NCBI RefSeq assembly: GCF_009857915.1
Contig: NZ_WWCM01000019.1
Span: 1 to 64,000 of the forward strand
Direction of reading: 5' to 3'
DNA from: Duganella qianjiadongensis
GTDB lineage: Bacteria; Pseudomonadota; Gammaproteobacteria; Burkholderiales; Burkholderiaceae_D
DNA: 64,000 bases
Made by a program: the position numbers and the translations under genes. Below the pieces are notes generated by a model. The model worked only from the letters and a program-made list of their open reading frames with translations, did no database searches and was not told where the DNA came from. Positions 28,100 to 38,218 of the stretch are shown one piece after another. Within the stretch, counting starts at the first letter, position 1, and every line of letters starts with the position of its first letter.

Positions 28100-29272
28100 A
28101 TGAAAAAATCTTCCCTCGCCATTCTGATCGCTGCAGTAGCCGGTGCCGGTGCTGTCGGCTGGAACATGACCCATCACAGCGCCGAGCCTGCCAAAGCCGC
28201 AGGCCCCGGCCAGCAGGGGCCAACCACGGTAGCGATCACGGCTGCAAAACGGCAGGATGTGCCGGTAGTGTTGCAGGCCAATGGCACGGTCACGCCGATC
28301 AGTACGGTGGACCTGCATGCCCAGATCACCAGCACCATCGCCCGCGTGCATATCAAGGAAGGCCAGTTCGTCAAAGCAGGCGAGCTGATGTTCACGCTGG
28401 ACGACCGTTCGGCCCGCGCCAACGTAGACAAGGCGCAGGCCCAGGTAGTGCGCGATCAGGCCGCGCTGGCCGATGTGGAGCGCCAGTACAGGCGCGCACA
28501 GGAACTGTTTGCGCAGAAGTTTGTCGCCCAGAGCGCCGTCGATACGCTCAAAAGCCAGGTCGATTCGGCCCGCGCACTGCTTAACGCCGATCAGGCTGCG
28601 GCCCGTTCCACCGGCGTCGATGCCAGCTACAACAGCATCCGCGCGCCGATGGCAGGCCGGGTCGGCGCCATCAATGTGTTCCCCGGCAGTCTGGTGCAGG
28701 TCGCCACTTCGCTCACCACCATTACCCAGCTCGATCCCATCACGGTGGCCTTCACGCTGCCGGAATCGGCGCTGGCCACTTTGCTGCAAGCCCAGCGCGA
28801 CGGCAGCGTGACCGTCAAGGCCAGCACCGGCGATGCGGCACAGGAAGTGAGCGGGGTGCTCAGCTTCATCGACAATACGGTTGATCCGGTGGCCGGCGTG
28901 ATTCGCGTGAAAGCCCAGTTCAGCAACAAGGATACCCGTCTGTGGCCGGGCCAGTATGCGAGCACGCGGCTGGTGGCGCAGGTGCTCAAGGATGTGATGG
29001 TGATTCCGCAGAACGCCATCATCAGCAATACCCGCGGCACCTTTGTCTATACTGTGGACGAGGAGCAGAAGGCCAAGGTAGTCAATATCAAGCGCCTGTA
29101 TGCGTTTGGCGAAAGTGCCGCCGTCAGTGGTCTGGACGGCAGCGAAAAAATCATCGTCGATGGCAAGCAGAATCTGCGCCCCGGCGGCAAAGTACGCATC
29201 GCCGCAGCAGGTGGCTCTGGCGCATCGGCCAGCGCTGCCGCTGCGGCAGGTAACGACAAACAGAAGGGCTAA
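28100..29272 (+). CDS. RND efflux periplasmic adaptor (MdtA-like)
   Basis: A 390-residue membrane fusion protein linking an RND pump to an outer membrane channel. It has an N-terminal membrane anchor or signal (MKKSSLAILIAAVAGAGAV), lipoyl halves (HIKEGQFVKAGELMFTLDD), a helical hairpin (about 105-175), and beta-barrel and membrane-proximal domains; the end is Ala/Gly-rich. ATG 28100 is chosen because it starts the hydrophobic segment; the longer frame from GTG 28040 has no ribosome site, and the site before 28100 is also weak. It lies 110 bases after the kinase and three bases before the pump. Confidence 0.9.
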   Translation: MKKSSLAILIAAVAGAGAVGWNMTHHSAEPAKAAGPGQQGPTTVAITAAKRQDVPVVLQANGTVTPISTVDLHAQITSTIARVHIKEGQFVKAGELMFTLDDRSARANVDKAQAQVVRDQAALADVERQYRRAQELFAQKFVAQSAVDTLKSQVDSARALLNADQAAARSTGVDASYNSIRAPMAGRVGAINVFPGSLVQVATSLTTITQLDPITVAFTLPESALATLLQAQRDGSVTVKASTGDAAQEVSGVLSFIDNTVDPVAGVIRVKAQFSNKDTRLWPGQYASTRLVAQVLKDVMVIPQNAIISNTRGTFVYTVDEEQKAKVVNIKRLYAFGESAAVSGLDGSEKIIVDGKQNLRPGGKVRIAAAGGSGASASAAAAAGNDKQKG

Positions 29273-29275
29273 GCA

Positions 29276-32200
29276 ATGAATCTGTCCGAGTTGTGTATCC
29301 GCCGGCCAGTGATGGTAGTACTGCTGTCGCTGACCCTGATACTGGCTGGTGTGCTGGCCTACTTCTACATTCCCGTGGCGGCCCTGCCCAGCTATAACAC
29401 GCCGGTGATCAACGTTTCGGCCGACCTGCCGGGCGCCTCGCCCGAGACCATGGCTTCTTCGGTGGCGTTGCCGCTGGAAAAGCAGTTCTCTACCATCGCC
29501 GGCCTGTCCGTCATCACCTCCACCAATACGCTGGGCAATTCCTCGCTGACCCTGGAATTCGACCCCAGCATCAACGTCAACGAAGCGGCCATCGATGTGC
29601 AGGCGGCGCTGCTGCGCGCCCAGCGCCAGTTGCCGATCGAGATGACGGATCTGCCGTCCTACCGCAAGGTCAATCCGGCTGATGCGCCCGTGCTGTTCAT
29701 GACCATGAACTCGCCGTCGCTGACGCTGTCGGAGCTCAACGACTACGCCGAGAACCTGATCGCGCCCAGCCTGTCCACCTTGCCCGGCGTAGCACAGGTG
29801 ACGGTGAACGGCCAGAAGCGTTTCGCCGTGCGTATCCGCGCCAAATCGGAACTGATGAACGCGCGTAATATGACGCTCGATGAACTGCAGCAGGCCATCA
29901 AGTCGGCCAATGCCAATACGCCGCTGGGCATCCTCGACGGCCCTAGCCAGACCCTCACCATCCAGGGCAATGCCCAGATGATGAAGGCGGCCGAATTCGC
30001 CGAGCTGATCATCGCCCAGCGCAATGGCCAGCCTGTGCGCCTGAAAGATGTGGCAACGGTGGAAGACAGCTTCCAGTCCGTCAAGACGGCCGGCAGCTAC
30101 AACGGCGAGCGCTCCATCGTGCTGCTGGTGATGCGCCAGCCCGACGCCAATACCGTGCAGGTGGTCGATGGCGTGCGCCGCCTGCTGCCGCGCTTTAAAA
30201 CGCAGGTGCCGGCTTCCATCAACATCAATCTGGTCAACGACCGTTCCGTTTCGATCCGCGAAGCCATCCATGATGTGAACCTGACGCTGGCGCTCACCAT
30301 TTTCCTCGTGGTGATGGTGATCTTCCTGTTCCTGCGCCGCGCCGCTGCGACCTTCATTCCGGCCATTACCATGCCGATTTCGCTGCTGGGCGCGCTGGCG
30401 CTGCTGTACGCCTTCGGCTATAGCCTCGATAACGTCTCGCTGCTCGGTATCACGCTGGCGGTGGGGCTGGTGGTCGACGATGCCATCGTGGTGCTGGAAA
30501 ATATCGTGCGCCACATCGAACTGGGCAAGAAGCCTTTGCAGGCGGCGCTGGTGGGCTCTAAGGAAATGGGCTTTACGATTATTTCCATTTCCGTCTCGCT
30601 GGTGGCAGTGTTCATCCCCATCTTCTTCATGCCCGGCGTGATCGGCCTGATGTTCCACGAATTCGCCGTGGTGGTGGGCCTGTCGGTACTGGTGTCGGCC
30701 GCCGTGTCGCTGATGCTGGTGCCCATGCTGGCCAGCCGTTTGCTGCCGGCCGATGCCATCGATCCCGAGCACGACCAGGGTAATTTCATCGGCCGCTGGT
30801 TCGAAACGAGTTTTACGGCGCTGCGTAACAGCTATGTGCGCACGCTGGACGTGGCGCTGCGTTACCGCAATATCGTACTGCTCGCTGCGCTGGGCACGTT
30901 CGCCCTGACGGCCGCGCTCTACATCACCATCCCCAAAGGTTTCTTCCCCGAGGAAGATCTGGGCCAGATCCGCGTCAACACGGAAGCCGCGGAAGACATT
31001 TCTTCTTCGGCCCTGCAGGAATTGCAGGAACGCGTGGCCGGCGTGATCCAGCAGGATCCGAATGTGCAGGATGTGACGTCGTTTGTCGGTGGCGGCAATA
31101 GTGGCCGCATGTTCCTTGTGCTCAAGCCGCGCAGCGAGCGCAAGAGCATGCCGGACGTGCTGGACAGCCTGCGCAAAGCCACCAAGGCCGTGCCCGGCAT
31201 CGCCGTCTATCTGAGCCCGGTGCAGAATCTGCAGCTCGGTGGGCGCCAGTCCAAGAGCCGCTACCAGTACACGCTGCAATCGGTCAGCCCCGGTGCTCTC
31301 AACGAGTGGGCGCAGAAATACCTCGACCAGCTGCGCGCCGATCCCGAGTTCCGCGATGTCACCAGCGACTCGCAGAACCGTGGTCTGCAGGCCTCGCTCA
31401 AGATCGATCGCGACAAGGCCAACAACCTCGGCGTGGCCATCGGCGATATCCGTACCGCGCTGTATCTGGCCTTTGGCGAGCGGCAGGTCTCGACCATCTA
31501 TTCACCAGCCGCCAGCTACAACGTGATCCTCGAAGCGGCCACCGAGGACCGGCAGTTCGACGACGCGCTGACCCGCATTTCGGTGCGCAACAAATCGGGC
31601 AATCTGGTCCAGCTGTCCAGCTTTGCCACGGTGGAGCGCACAGTGGGGCCCACGGCCGTCAACCATCAGGGCCAGCTGCAGGCCATCACCATTTCCTTCA
31701 ATCTGGCGCCCGATGTGCCGCTTGGTAAAGCCACCGCCAAGATCGACAAGATGGGCGCGGACATGCATCTGCCGGCTTCCATCATCACCAACTACGGCGG
31801 CGATGCGGCAGTGTTCCAGAGTTCGCAGGGCAGCCAGCTGATCCTGATCATCGCGGCGCTGGGCGTGATCTATGTGCTGCTCGGTGTGCTGTACGAAAGC
31901 TATATCCATCCGCTGACCATTCTGGCCGGCCTGCCTTCGGCGGCAGTGGGTGCGCTGCTGACGCTGCGTCTGTTCAATCTGGACCTGACCATGATCGCCA
32001 TCATCGGTATCCTGATGCTGATCGGTATCGTCAAGAAGAACGCCATCATGATGATCGACTTTGCCCTGCACGTGCAGCGCAATGAAAACCGTGCTCCGGC
32101 CGATGCCATCCGCGAAGCCTGTATCCTGCGTTTCCGCCCCATCATGATGACCACCATGGCCGCGCTGATGGGCGCCTTGCCGATCGCGCTGGGACTCGGT

Positions 32201-32413
32201 GCCGGCGCCGAATTGCGCCAGCCGCTGGGTCTGGCCGTGGTGGGCGGGCTGATCTTCTCGCAAGTGATCACCCTCTACATCACGCCGGTGATCTATCTGT
32301 TCCTCGACAAGTACAGCGGCAGCGGCCCGATGAGCGACGAGGAACTGGCCGGCGAACCTGTGCCGCCGGTCCGTCCGGTCGAACTGAAAGCAGTCAGCAC
32401 GGCCAAGCATTGA
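29276..32413 (+). CDS. RND efflux pump permease (HAE-1 type, MdtB/C-like)
   Basis: A 1045-residue inner-membrane pump of normal length for drug-type RND transporters. It has 12 predicted helices, two large periplasmic loops, and the proton-relay pair in helix 4 (GLVVDDAIVVLENI). The start MNLSELCIRRPVM and the segment YPSYNTPVINV-like PSYNTPVINVSADLPG place it with MdtB/MdtC/MuxB-type pumps rather than metal pumps. It follows its adaptor directly. No outer membrane channel gene is nearby, so it must borrow a TolC-like protein. Substrate unknown. Confidence 0.92.
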   Translation: MNLSELCIRRPVMVVLLSLTLILAGVLAYFYIPVAALPSYNTPVINVSADLPGASPETMASSVALPLEKQFSTIAGLSVITSTNTLGNSSLTLEFDPSINVNEAAIDVQAALLRAQRQLPIEMTDLPSYRKVNPADAPVLFMTMNSPSLTLSELNDYAENLIAPSLSTLPGVAQVTVNGQKRFAVRIRAKSELMNARNMTLDELQQAIKSANANTPLGILDGPSQTLTIQGNAQMMKAAEFAELIIAQRNGQPVRLKDVATVEDSFQSVKTAGSYNGERSIVLLVMRQPDANTVQVVDGVRRLLPRFKTQVPASININLVNDRSVSIREAIHDVNLTLALTIFLVVMVIFLFLRRAAATFIPAITMPISLLGALALLYAFGYSLDNVSLLGITLAVGLVVDDAIVVLENIVRHIELGKKPLQAALVGSKEMGFTIISISVSLVAVFIPIFFMPGVIGLMFHEFAVVVGLSVLVSAAVSLMLVPMLASRLLPADAIDPEHDQGNFIGRWFETSFTALRNSYVRTLDVALRYRNIVLLAALGTFALTAALYITIPKGFFPEEDLGQIRVNTEAAEDISSSALQELQERVAGVIQQDPNVQDVTSFVGGGNSGRMFLVLKPRSERKSMPDVLDSLRKATKAVPGIAVYLSPVQNLQLGGRQSKSRYQYTLQSVSPGALNEWAQKYLDQLRADPEFRDVTSDSQNRGLQASLKIDRDKANNLGVAIGDIRTALYLAFGERQVSTIYSPAASYNVILEAATEDRQFDDALTRISVRNKSGNLVQLSSFATVERTVGPTAVNHQGQLQAITISFNLAPDVPLGKATAKIDKMGADMHLPASIITNYGGDAAVFQSSQGSQLILIIAALGVIYVLLGVLYESYIHPLTILAGLPSAAVGALLTLRLFNLDLTMIAIIGILMLIGIVKKNAIMMIDFALHVQRNENRAPADAIREACILRFRPIMMTTMAALMGALPIALGLGAGAELRQPLGLAVVGGLIFSQVITLYITPVIYLFLDKYSGSGPMSDEELAGEPVPPVRPVELKAVSTAKH

Positions 32414-32483
32414 GCCGTGACAATCGGCAGGGCGGGCGTTTCTTTATCATAGGCAATGTGACTATGAGAAAGGACGGTCGCCC

Positions 32484-34328
32484 ATGCAACGCTACCGTGT
32501 TGTCATTATCGGCATGGGGCCGCGCGGCCTGAGTGTGCTGGAAAGACTGGCCGCTCTCTGCGGCCACACCGGGCTGGCGCTCGACATCACCGTCATCGAA
32601 CCGGGTCATTGCGGCCCCGGTGTGCATGACCCAGCACAATCCCCCTATCTGCTCATCAATACGCTGGCCAGTCAGGTCACTCTGTTTCCCCTCGCTGCCA
32701 GCGTGCGCTATCCCTCCCTGTGCACGGCCCTCAGCCTGACGGAATGGGCGCGCCAGCACGGCTATCGCCGCTTTGACGACGGTGCTCAGGGCGAGGCCCC
32801 CATCAGTGATGGCGATTATCTGCCGCGCGGCCTGCTGGGCGCCTATCTGCACTGGGTATATGGCCAGCTGGCGGCTGCTCTGCCGCCCTGCGTCAGCCTG
32901 CAGCATCGACGCGCCAGCGCCTGCGACCTGGCCTTGCGCGCCGACGGTCAGTGGAACGTCACGCTCGACGACGGTACGGCGCTGCACAGCACTTTCGTGT
33001 TTCTCGCCACGGGCCATGAGCGTCAGCAGCCCGACCACGAACAGGAACAGCTGGCCGCCTTCGTGCAGGAGCAGGGCCACCGCAACGGCCGGCTGGCGCT
33101 GGTGCGCGAACTGTATCCGTCCACCGGCCTGCAGCAGATAGACGCGGCCAGCCGCGTGGCGATTCAGGGACTGGGCCTGTGCGCCCATGATGTGCTGGCC
33201 GAGCTGACGCTGGGACGGGGCGGGCGCTACGTCGCGCAGGGGCCGGGCCTGCGCTATCTGCCGTCCGGCAGCGAGCCGCAGCTGACCCTGTGCTCGCGCC
33301 TGTGCCTGCCCGCTGCGGCGCGCGGGCTCAACCAGAAAGGGCTGGCCGGACGCCACGCTGCCCACTTTTTTACGCCGCAGGCGCTGGCTGCCTTGCGCGC
33401 CCGTGCGCGCCTGCGCGACGCCAGCCCGCAGCTCGATTTCGAACGCGACGTTCTGCCGCTGGTGCAGCGGGAAATGGCCTGGGTTTACCGCAGCACGCTG
33501 GCCGGCCATGCGCTCGACCCGCAGCGCTTCGAACTGACGGCAGGCGATGCCGCCCAGATCATGCGCTGGCTGTTTCCCCTGCAGCAGCGCCGTTTCGCTA
33601 CGCTGGGGCAGTTCCGCCACTACGTGCAGGACTGGCTGCGGCGCGATCTGGCCGCCGCCCAGCAGGGCAATCTGGGCAATGCCTGCAAGGCCGCGCTCGA
33701 CGTGCTGCGCGACTGCCGCGCTACGCTGCAGGCCGCGCTCGAATATGGCGGCCTCACGCCCGCCTCGCACCGCCAGTTTTTGCAGCGCTACCATCCGGCC
33801 ATCAACCGCATGGCTTACGGGCCGCCGCTGCGGCGCAACCAGCAGCTGCTGGCACTGATGGAGGCGGGCGTGGTGCAGTGGCTGGCCGGTCCCGGCTGCC
33901 ACATAGGCACGGACGCGGCCACGGCCCGCTTCCAGCTGTGCACGCCGTTCGCCAGCGGCTGGGTAAGGCAGGGCGTGGATGTGCTGATCGTGGCGCGGCT
34001 GGCGAGTTTTTTTCCCTTCCAGACAACATCCTTACTCATCCGTAATATGCTGGCGCGAGGGCTGGTGCGGCCCTACCGCAATGGCGATTTTCACCCGGGC
34101 GGGCTGGACATCGATGGCGCCAGTCAGTTGCTAGACTGGCAAGGCCTAGCCAGTCCGCGCCTGTGGGCGCTGGGCCTGCCCGTCGAGGGCGCGCACTACT
34201 ACACCCACGCTTTGCCGAGGCCGGGACTGGCGTCGCGCGTGGTGCAGGATGCCGAACGCTGCGTGCTGGCGCTGGCGCAGCAGGTGCTGCCGCAGCACCA
34301 GAATGGGGCAGTTTGTAACGCCGGTTGA
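32484..34328 (+). CDS. FAD/NAD(P)-binding protein, orphan
   Basis: A 614-residue protein with a clear N-terminal dinucleotide-binding fold: VVIIGMGPRGLSVLERL (residues 6-22, GxGxxG-like with Pro) followed by an acidic strand end (TVIEPG), then a second motif region VFLATGHE. The general form fits the family of large FAD-NAD(P)-binding proteins found near siderophore and natural-product genes. There is no signal peptide. It follows the RND pump by 70 bases with its own ribosome site (AAAGGACGG), and could be co-transcribed. Its reaction cannot be stated; a role in making or modifying a pump substrate is only a guess. Confidence 0.7.
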   Translation: MQRYRVVIIGMGPRGLSVLERLAALCGHTGLALDITVIEPGHCGPGVHDPAQSPYLLINTLASQVTLFPLAASVRYPSLCTALSLTEWARQHGYRRFDDGAQGEAPISDGDYLPRGLLGAYLHWVYGQLAAALPPCVSLQHRRASACDLALRADGQWNVTLDDGTALHSTFVFLATGHERQQPDHEQEQLAAFVQEQGHRNGRLALVRELYPSTGLQQIDAASRVAIQGLGLCAHDVLAELTLGRGGRYVAQGPGLRYLPSGSEPQLTLCSRLCLPAAARGLNQKGLAGRHAAHFFTPQALAALRARARLRDASPQLDFERDVLPLVQREMAWVYRSTLAGHALDPQRFELTAGDAAQIMRWLFPLQQRRFATLGQFRHYVQDWLRRDLAAAQQGNLGNACKAALDVLRDCRATLQAALEYGGLTPASHRQFLQRYHPAINRMAYGPPLRRNQQLLALMEAGVVQWLAGPGCHIGTDAATARFQLCTPFASGWVRQGVDVLIVARLASFFPFQTTSLLIRNMLARGLVRPYRNGDFHPGGLDIDGASQLLDWQGLASPRLWALGLPVEGAHYYTHALPRPGLASRVVQDAERCVLALAQQVLPQHQNGAVCNAG

Positions 34329-34497
34329 TACATACGGTAACATCCTTCAAGGCAGGGAACTTGTAAGCTAGCGGCGCTAGCATGGCGCTCGCTGTCTGAG
34401 CCGCGCACGAATGGCCGGGCTGGCCCGTTCCCAAAACTGCGCGACTCTGGCACTATGGCCGCAATTCGTTGTCCTTCCCCCACCAAGGTTGTTTATT

Positions 34498-35394
34498 TTG
34501 CACCACGATCCCCACATCCACACTACGCGTTCCGAGTATTGCGAAGCATGCGGACAGCGTCTGCCAGCGTCGGTGGGTTACGGTACGTGGGAGAGCGAAA
34601 ACAGGCCCAACCGCATCGGTATCGGCATTTCCATTGCCTTGCACTTGCTGGGCGTGCTGTACTACTTCCTCGCGCCTGCGCCCGAGCGCAAGCACGCTGC
34701 GCCCCCCAAGGGCGGGGTGATGGTCTATATTGCGCCCACCAAGGACAAGAGCCCGAAACAGCCGCAGCCGAAGAAAATCGAAGTGGCCAAGGCCGCCAAG
34801 ACGCCGCCACCGCCCAAGCAGATCACCCAGCGCGATACCCCGGCCACTGCGCGGCCCAAGCTGGAAACCTATGTGCCGCCCGTGCAGGCCACCATGACGC
34901 CGCCGCCGGAACAGGATATGTCGGAGATGATCGCCAAGCGTCGTGCTGCGCGCGAAGCCAACAATCCGCAGCCGGCGCCAGCGGCCCCGGCGGAATCGGA
35001 AAACGAACGCGCACTGCGTATCGCCAAGGCCAATATTGCCGGCGCTCAGGGGCGTAGCGCCGGCGGCGACCGCGATGATACGGGCGGCATCTTCTCGGTC
35101 GAGAAGAGTTACCACAGCGCCGAAGTGAAGTTCCGCGGCTGGAATACCAACTTCAAGCGCAACTGGCTGCAGCAGGTTCACGTGGAGCAGGGCGCCGAGC
35201 AGGATATCGAAACGGCCGTGGTCAAGGAAATGATCAAGGTCATCCGCAAGGAGAAGCAGGGTGACTTCCCGTGGGAATCGCGTCGTCTGGGCAAGGTGGT
35301 CACGCTCAGTGCGCGCAAGGAAGACGAGAAGGAACTGATCGCCTTCCTGCTCAAGGAAATGTTCCCCGAATATACGCGCGGTTCGGCGCGCTGA
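34498..35394 (+). CDS. Single-pass TonB/TolA-like protein, unassigned
   Basis: About 298 residues if begun at TTG 34498, which has AAGG nine bases upstream; a frame from ATG 34411 is possible but lacks a ribosome site and adds unlikely sequence. It has a cytoplasmic head with one CxxC pair (Cys15, Cys18), one transmembrane helix (about 40-58) with Ser45-x3-His49 as in TonB and TolA, a Pro/Lys/Ala-rich region (about 60-180), and a C-terminal domain with many charged residues (about 200-298, FRGWNTNFKRNWLQQ). This topology matches energy-transducing proteins. No exbBD or tolQR genes are adjacent. Function is not established. Confidence 0.6.
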   Translation: MHHDPHIHTTRSEYCEACGQRLPASVGYGTWESENRPNRIGIGISIALHLLGVLYYFLAPAPERKHAAPPKGGVMVYIAPTKDKSPKQPQPKKIEVAKAAKTPPPPKQITQRDTPATARPKLETYVPPVQATMTPPPEQDMSEMIAKRRAAREANNPQPAPAAPAESENERALRIAKANIAGAQGRSAGGDRDDTGGIFSVEKSYHSAEVKFRGWNTNFKRNWLQQVHVEQGAEQDIETAVVKEMIKVIRKEKQGDFPWESRRLGKVVTLSARKEDEKELIAFLLKEMFPEYTRGSAR

Positions 35395-35413
35395 ACGGCG
35401 GCGCCAGATAAGC

Positions 35414-35446
35414 ACGGCCGGCTAGTCATGGCGACTAGCCGGCCGT
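35414..35446. terminator. Long perfect hairpin between convergent genes
   Basis: ACGGCCGGCTAGTC (35414-35427) and GACTAGCCGGCCGT (35433-35446) form a perfect 14-bp stem with loop ATGGC. T runs are missing on both sides, yet its place between the converging TonB/TolA-like gene and hemB fits a transcription stop or mRNA 3' end structure. It contains CTAG in each arm. Confidence 0.6.
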
Positions 35447-35486
35447 TGGCGTGCTGGCCTGCGCCGCCGTGGCGGCGCGGGCAGAC

Positions 35487-36518
<1,032 letters not shown>

Positions 36519-36552
36519 CTAGATTAAGAGGCAAACTTAATATGGGGACAAA

Positions 36553-37275
36553 CTATACTTCGCTGCCAGACGGGGTATCGTCCGCAGGCGTGTCGTCGGC
36601 AGCCTCGGTGTCGTCGCTGAGGCCGGCCAGTTCGAGGATCTTGTCATTGGCTTCGTCTATGCCCACCCGTTTCAGGGCCGAGAACAGCTGCACGGTGAAG
36701 GGGAAGCCCTCGCCATCTTCATCCACATAGCTGTCCAGTTTGGCCTTGGCCTGACGCAGCACGTTGACCATTTCATTGCGGTTGAGTTTGTCAACCTTGG
36801 TCAAAATGCAATGGATGGGCTTGCCCGTCGGGGCGAACCATTCGAGCATCTGTACATCAAGTTCGGTGAAGGGGCGGCGCGAATCCATGATCAGGATCAA
36901 GGCGGCCAATTGTTCGCGACGCTGGACATAGTCACCGAGCAGTCGTTGCCAGTGTAATTTTGCCGAGCCGGAAACCTCGGCATAACCGTAGCCGGGCAGG
37001 TCGACCAGCAGGCATTCGATCTCGTCGACGATGGTGGGGTCTTTACGGTGCTGCGCAACGTGGGCGCCACCGATGGAGAAGTAGTTAATATGCTGGGTGC
37101 GGCCCGGTGTCTTGGATGCGAAGGCCAGACCTTTCTGGTTGCACAGGATGTTAATGGCGGTCGATTTGCCGGCGTTGGAGCGACCCGCAAAGGCGATTTC
37201 CGGCACTTTGGTGTCGGGTAATTCGCGCAATTGGTTGACGGTCGTGAAGAAGCGGGCTTGCCAGAGTTTGGACAT
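36553..37275 (-). CDS. engB: Ribosome biogenesis GTPase EngB (YihA/YsxC)
   Basis: A 240-residue GTPase needed for 50S subunit assembly. The motifs are G1 GRSNAGKST (31-39), G2 TPGRTQ, G3 DLPGYGYA and G4 LTKVDKLN. The C-terminal 30 residues are acidic and Asp/Thr/Ser-rich, longer than in E. coli. It is divergent from the cytochrome c4 gene and precedes hemB. Confidence 0.96.
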   Translation of the reverse strand: MSKLWQARFFTTVNQLRELPDTKVPEIAFAGRSNAGKSTAINILCNQKGLAFASKTPGRTQHINYFSIGGAHVAQHRKDPTIVDEIECLLVDLPGYGYAEVSGSAKLHWQRLLGDYVQRREQLAALILIMDSRRPFTELDVQMLEWFAPTGKPIHCILTKVDKLNRNEMVNVLRQAKAKLDSYVDEDGEGFPFTVQLFSALKRVGIDEANDKILELAGLSDDTEAADDTPADDTPSGSEV

Positions 37276-37322
37276 GGGAATGGGGGAAATGCAACAAAAG
37301 GGAGCAAATATGCTGGAAAGCT

Positions 37323-37332
37323 ATTGTACAAT
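37323..37332. other. Palindrome ATTGTACAAT between engB and cytochrome c4 genes
   Basis: A perfect 10-base palindrome in the 140-base divergent region. It contains TACAAT on both strands, a possible -10 box for either gene. -35 boxes are not convincing, so this is only a candidate. Confidence 0.3.
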
Positions 37333-37415
37333 GAGTAGTTACGAAGCGGCGCTAACCCAGCCTGTGGCCTTGGTGTTAGTCTAGCTTTCGACCAAACTTT
37401 TTTGAGGGTGCTTGA

Positions 37416-38093
37416 ATGAATCGTGCGTTTTCACCGTTTGTAAAATCCCTGCTGGTGGCCGTGCTGGCTGTAAGCGCAACTGCCCACGCTGAAGACAAAA
37501 AACCAGCGCACGCAGAACCTGCGGCATTGAAGGGCGACGCAGCCAAGGGCAGCACCCTGTTCGGTAGCGGCGACGCGGCCCGCGGTCTGCCAGCCTGCGT
37601 ATCCTGCCACGGTGAAGGCGGCAATTCGACCATTACGGTTAATCCTAAACTGGCTGGCCAGAACGCCGGCTATCTGAACAAGCAGCTGGTCAATTTCACC
37701 ACCCCTGAGCGCAACCAGCCGGTGATGACCACCTACGCCAAAATGCTGACCGAGCAGGAAAAGCTCGACATCGCCACCTATCTGGCAGCTCAGGCCTCCA
37801 AGCCTAATGCGGCCAAGAACAAGGACACGGTAGAACTGGGCAAGAAAATCTATCGCGGCGGTATCGCCGAGAAGAACGTGCCAGCCTGTGCCAGCTGCCA
37901 CGGCGCCACCGGTGCCGGCATTCCGGTGCAATACCCGCGTCTGGCTGGCCAGCATCAGGACTACACGGTAGCCCAGCTGGGTCTGTTCAAGGCCGATGGC
38001 CGTAAAAACAGCCCGCAGATGAGCACCATCGCCAAGCGCATGTCGGAAGACGAAATGAAAGCCGTGGCTGACTACGTCGCCGGCTTGAAGTAA
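37416..38093 (+). CDS. Dihaem cytochrome c4
   Basis: A 225-residue periplasmic electron carrier. It has a signal peptide (about 1-25, ending AHAED) and two similar halves, each with a haem attachment motif: CVSCH (61-65) and CASCH (158-162), and candidate axial methionines in QPVMTTYAKM and SPQMSTIAKR. Cytochrome c4 donates electrons to terminal oxidases. The haem-attachment genes resB and ccsA follow directly after a terminator. Confidence 0.95.
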   Translation: MNRAFSPFVKSLLVAVLAVSATAHAEDKKPAHAEPAALKGDAAKGSTLFGSGDAARGLPACVSCHGEGGNSTITVNPKLAGQNAGYLNKQLVNFTTPERNQPVMTTYAKMLTEQEKLDIATYLAAQASKPNAAKNKDTVELGKKIYRGGIAEKNVPACASCHGATGAGIPVQYPRLAGQHQDYTVAQLGLFKADGRKNSPQMSTIAKRMSEDEMKAVADYVAGLK

Positions 38094-38135
38094 GCACCAC
38101 CTCGGCTCCGCTCTCGGGCGGAACCGCATGGCCAT

Positions 38136-38174
38136 AAAAAAAGGGCGGCAGCGTAAGCGGGCTGCCCTTTTTGT
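38136..38174 (+). terminator. Terminator after cytochrome c4
   Basis: An A run leads into GGGCGGCAGC, which pairs with GCTGCCC (a two-base bulge) across a loop of eight, then a T run. The symmetric A and T tracts fit a working intrinsic terminator. Confidence 0.75.
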
Positions 38175-38218
38175 TGTTATGCTGCCGTCAGCACAATTTT
38201 CGAGAAACATTTCCTAGC

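Noticed and set aside
28094-31279. A 1061-codon open frame on the minus strand across the RND adaptor and pump genes
   Set aside because: It lies wholly antisense to two clear genes. The translation is rich in His, Gln and Arg with no domain, which is a by-product of GC-rich codon use on the other strand.
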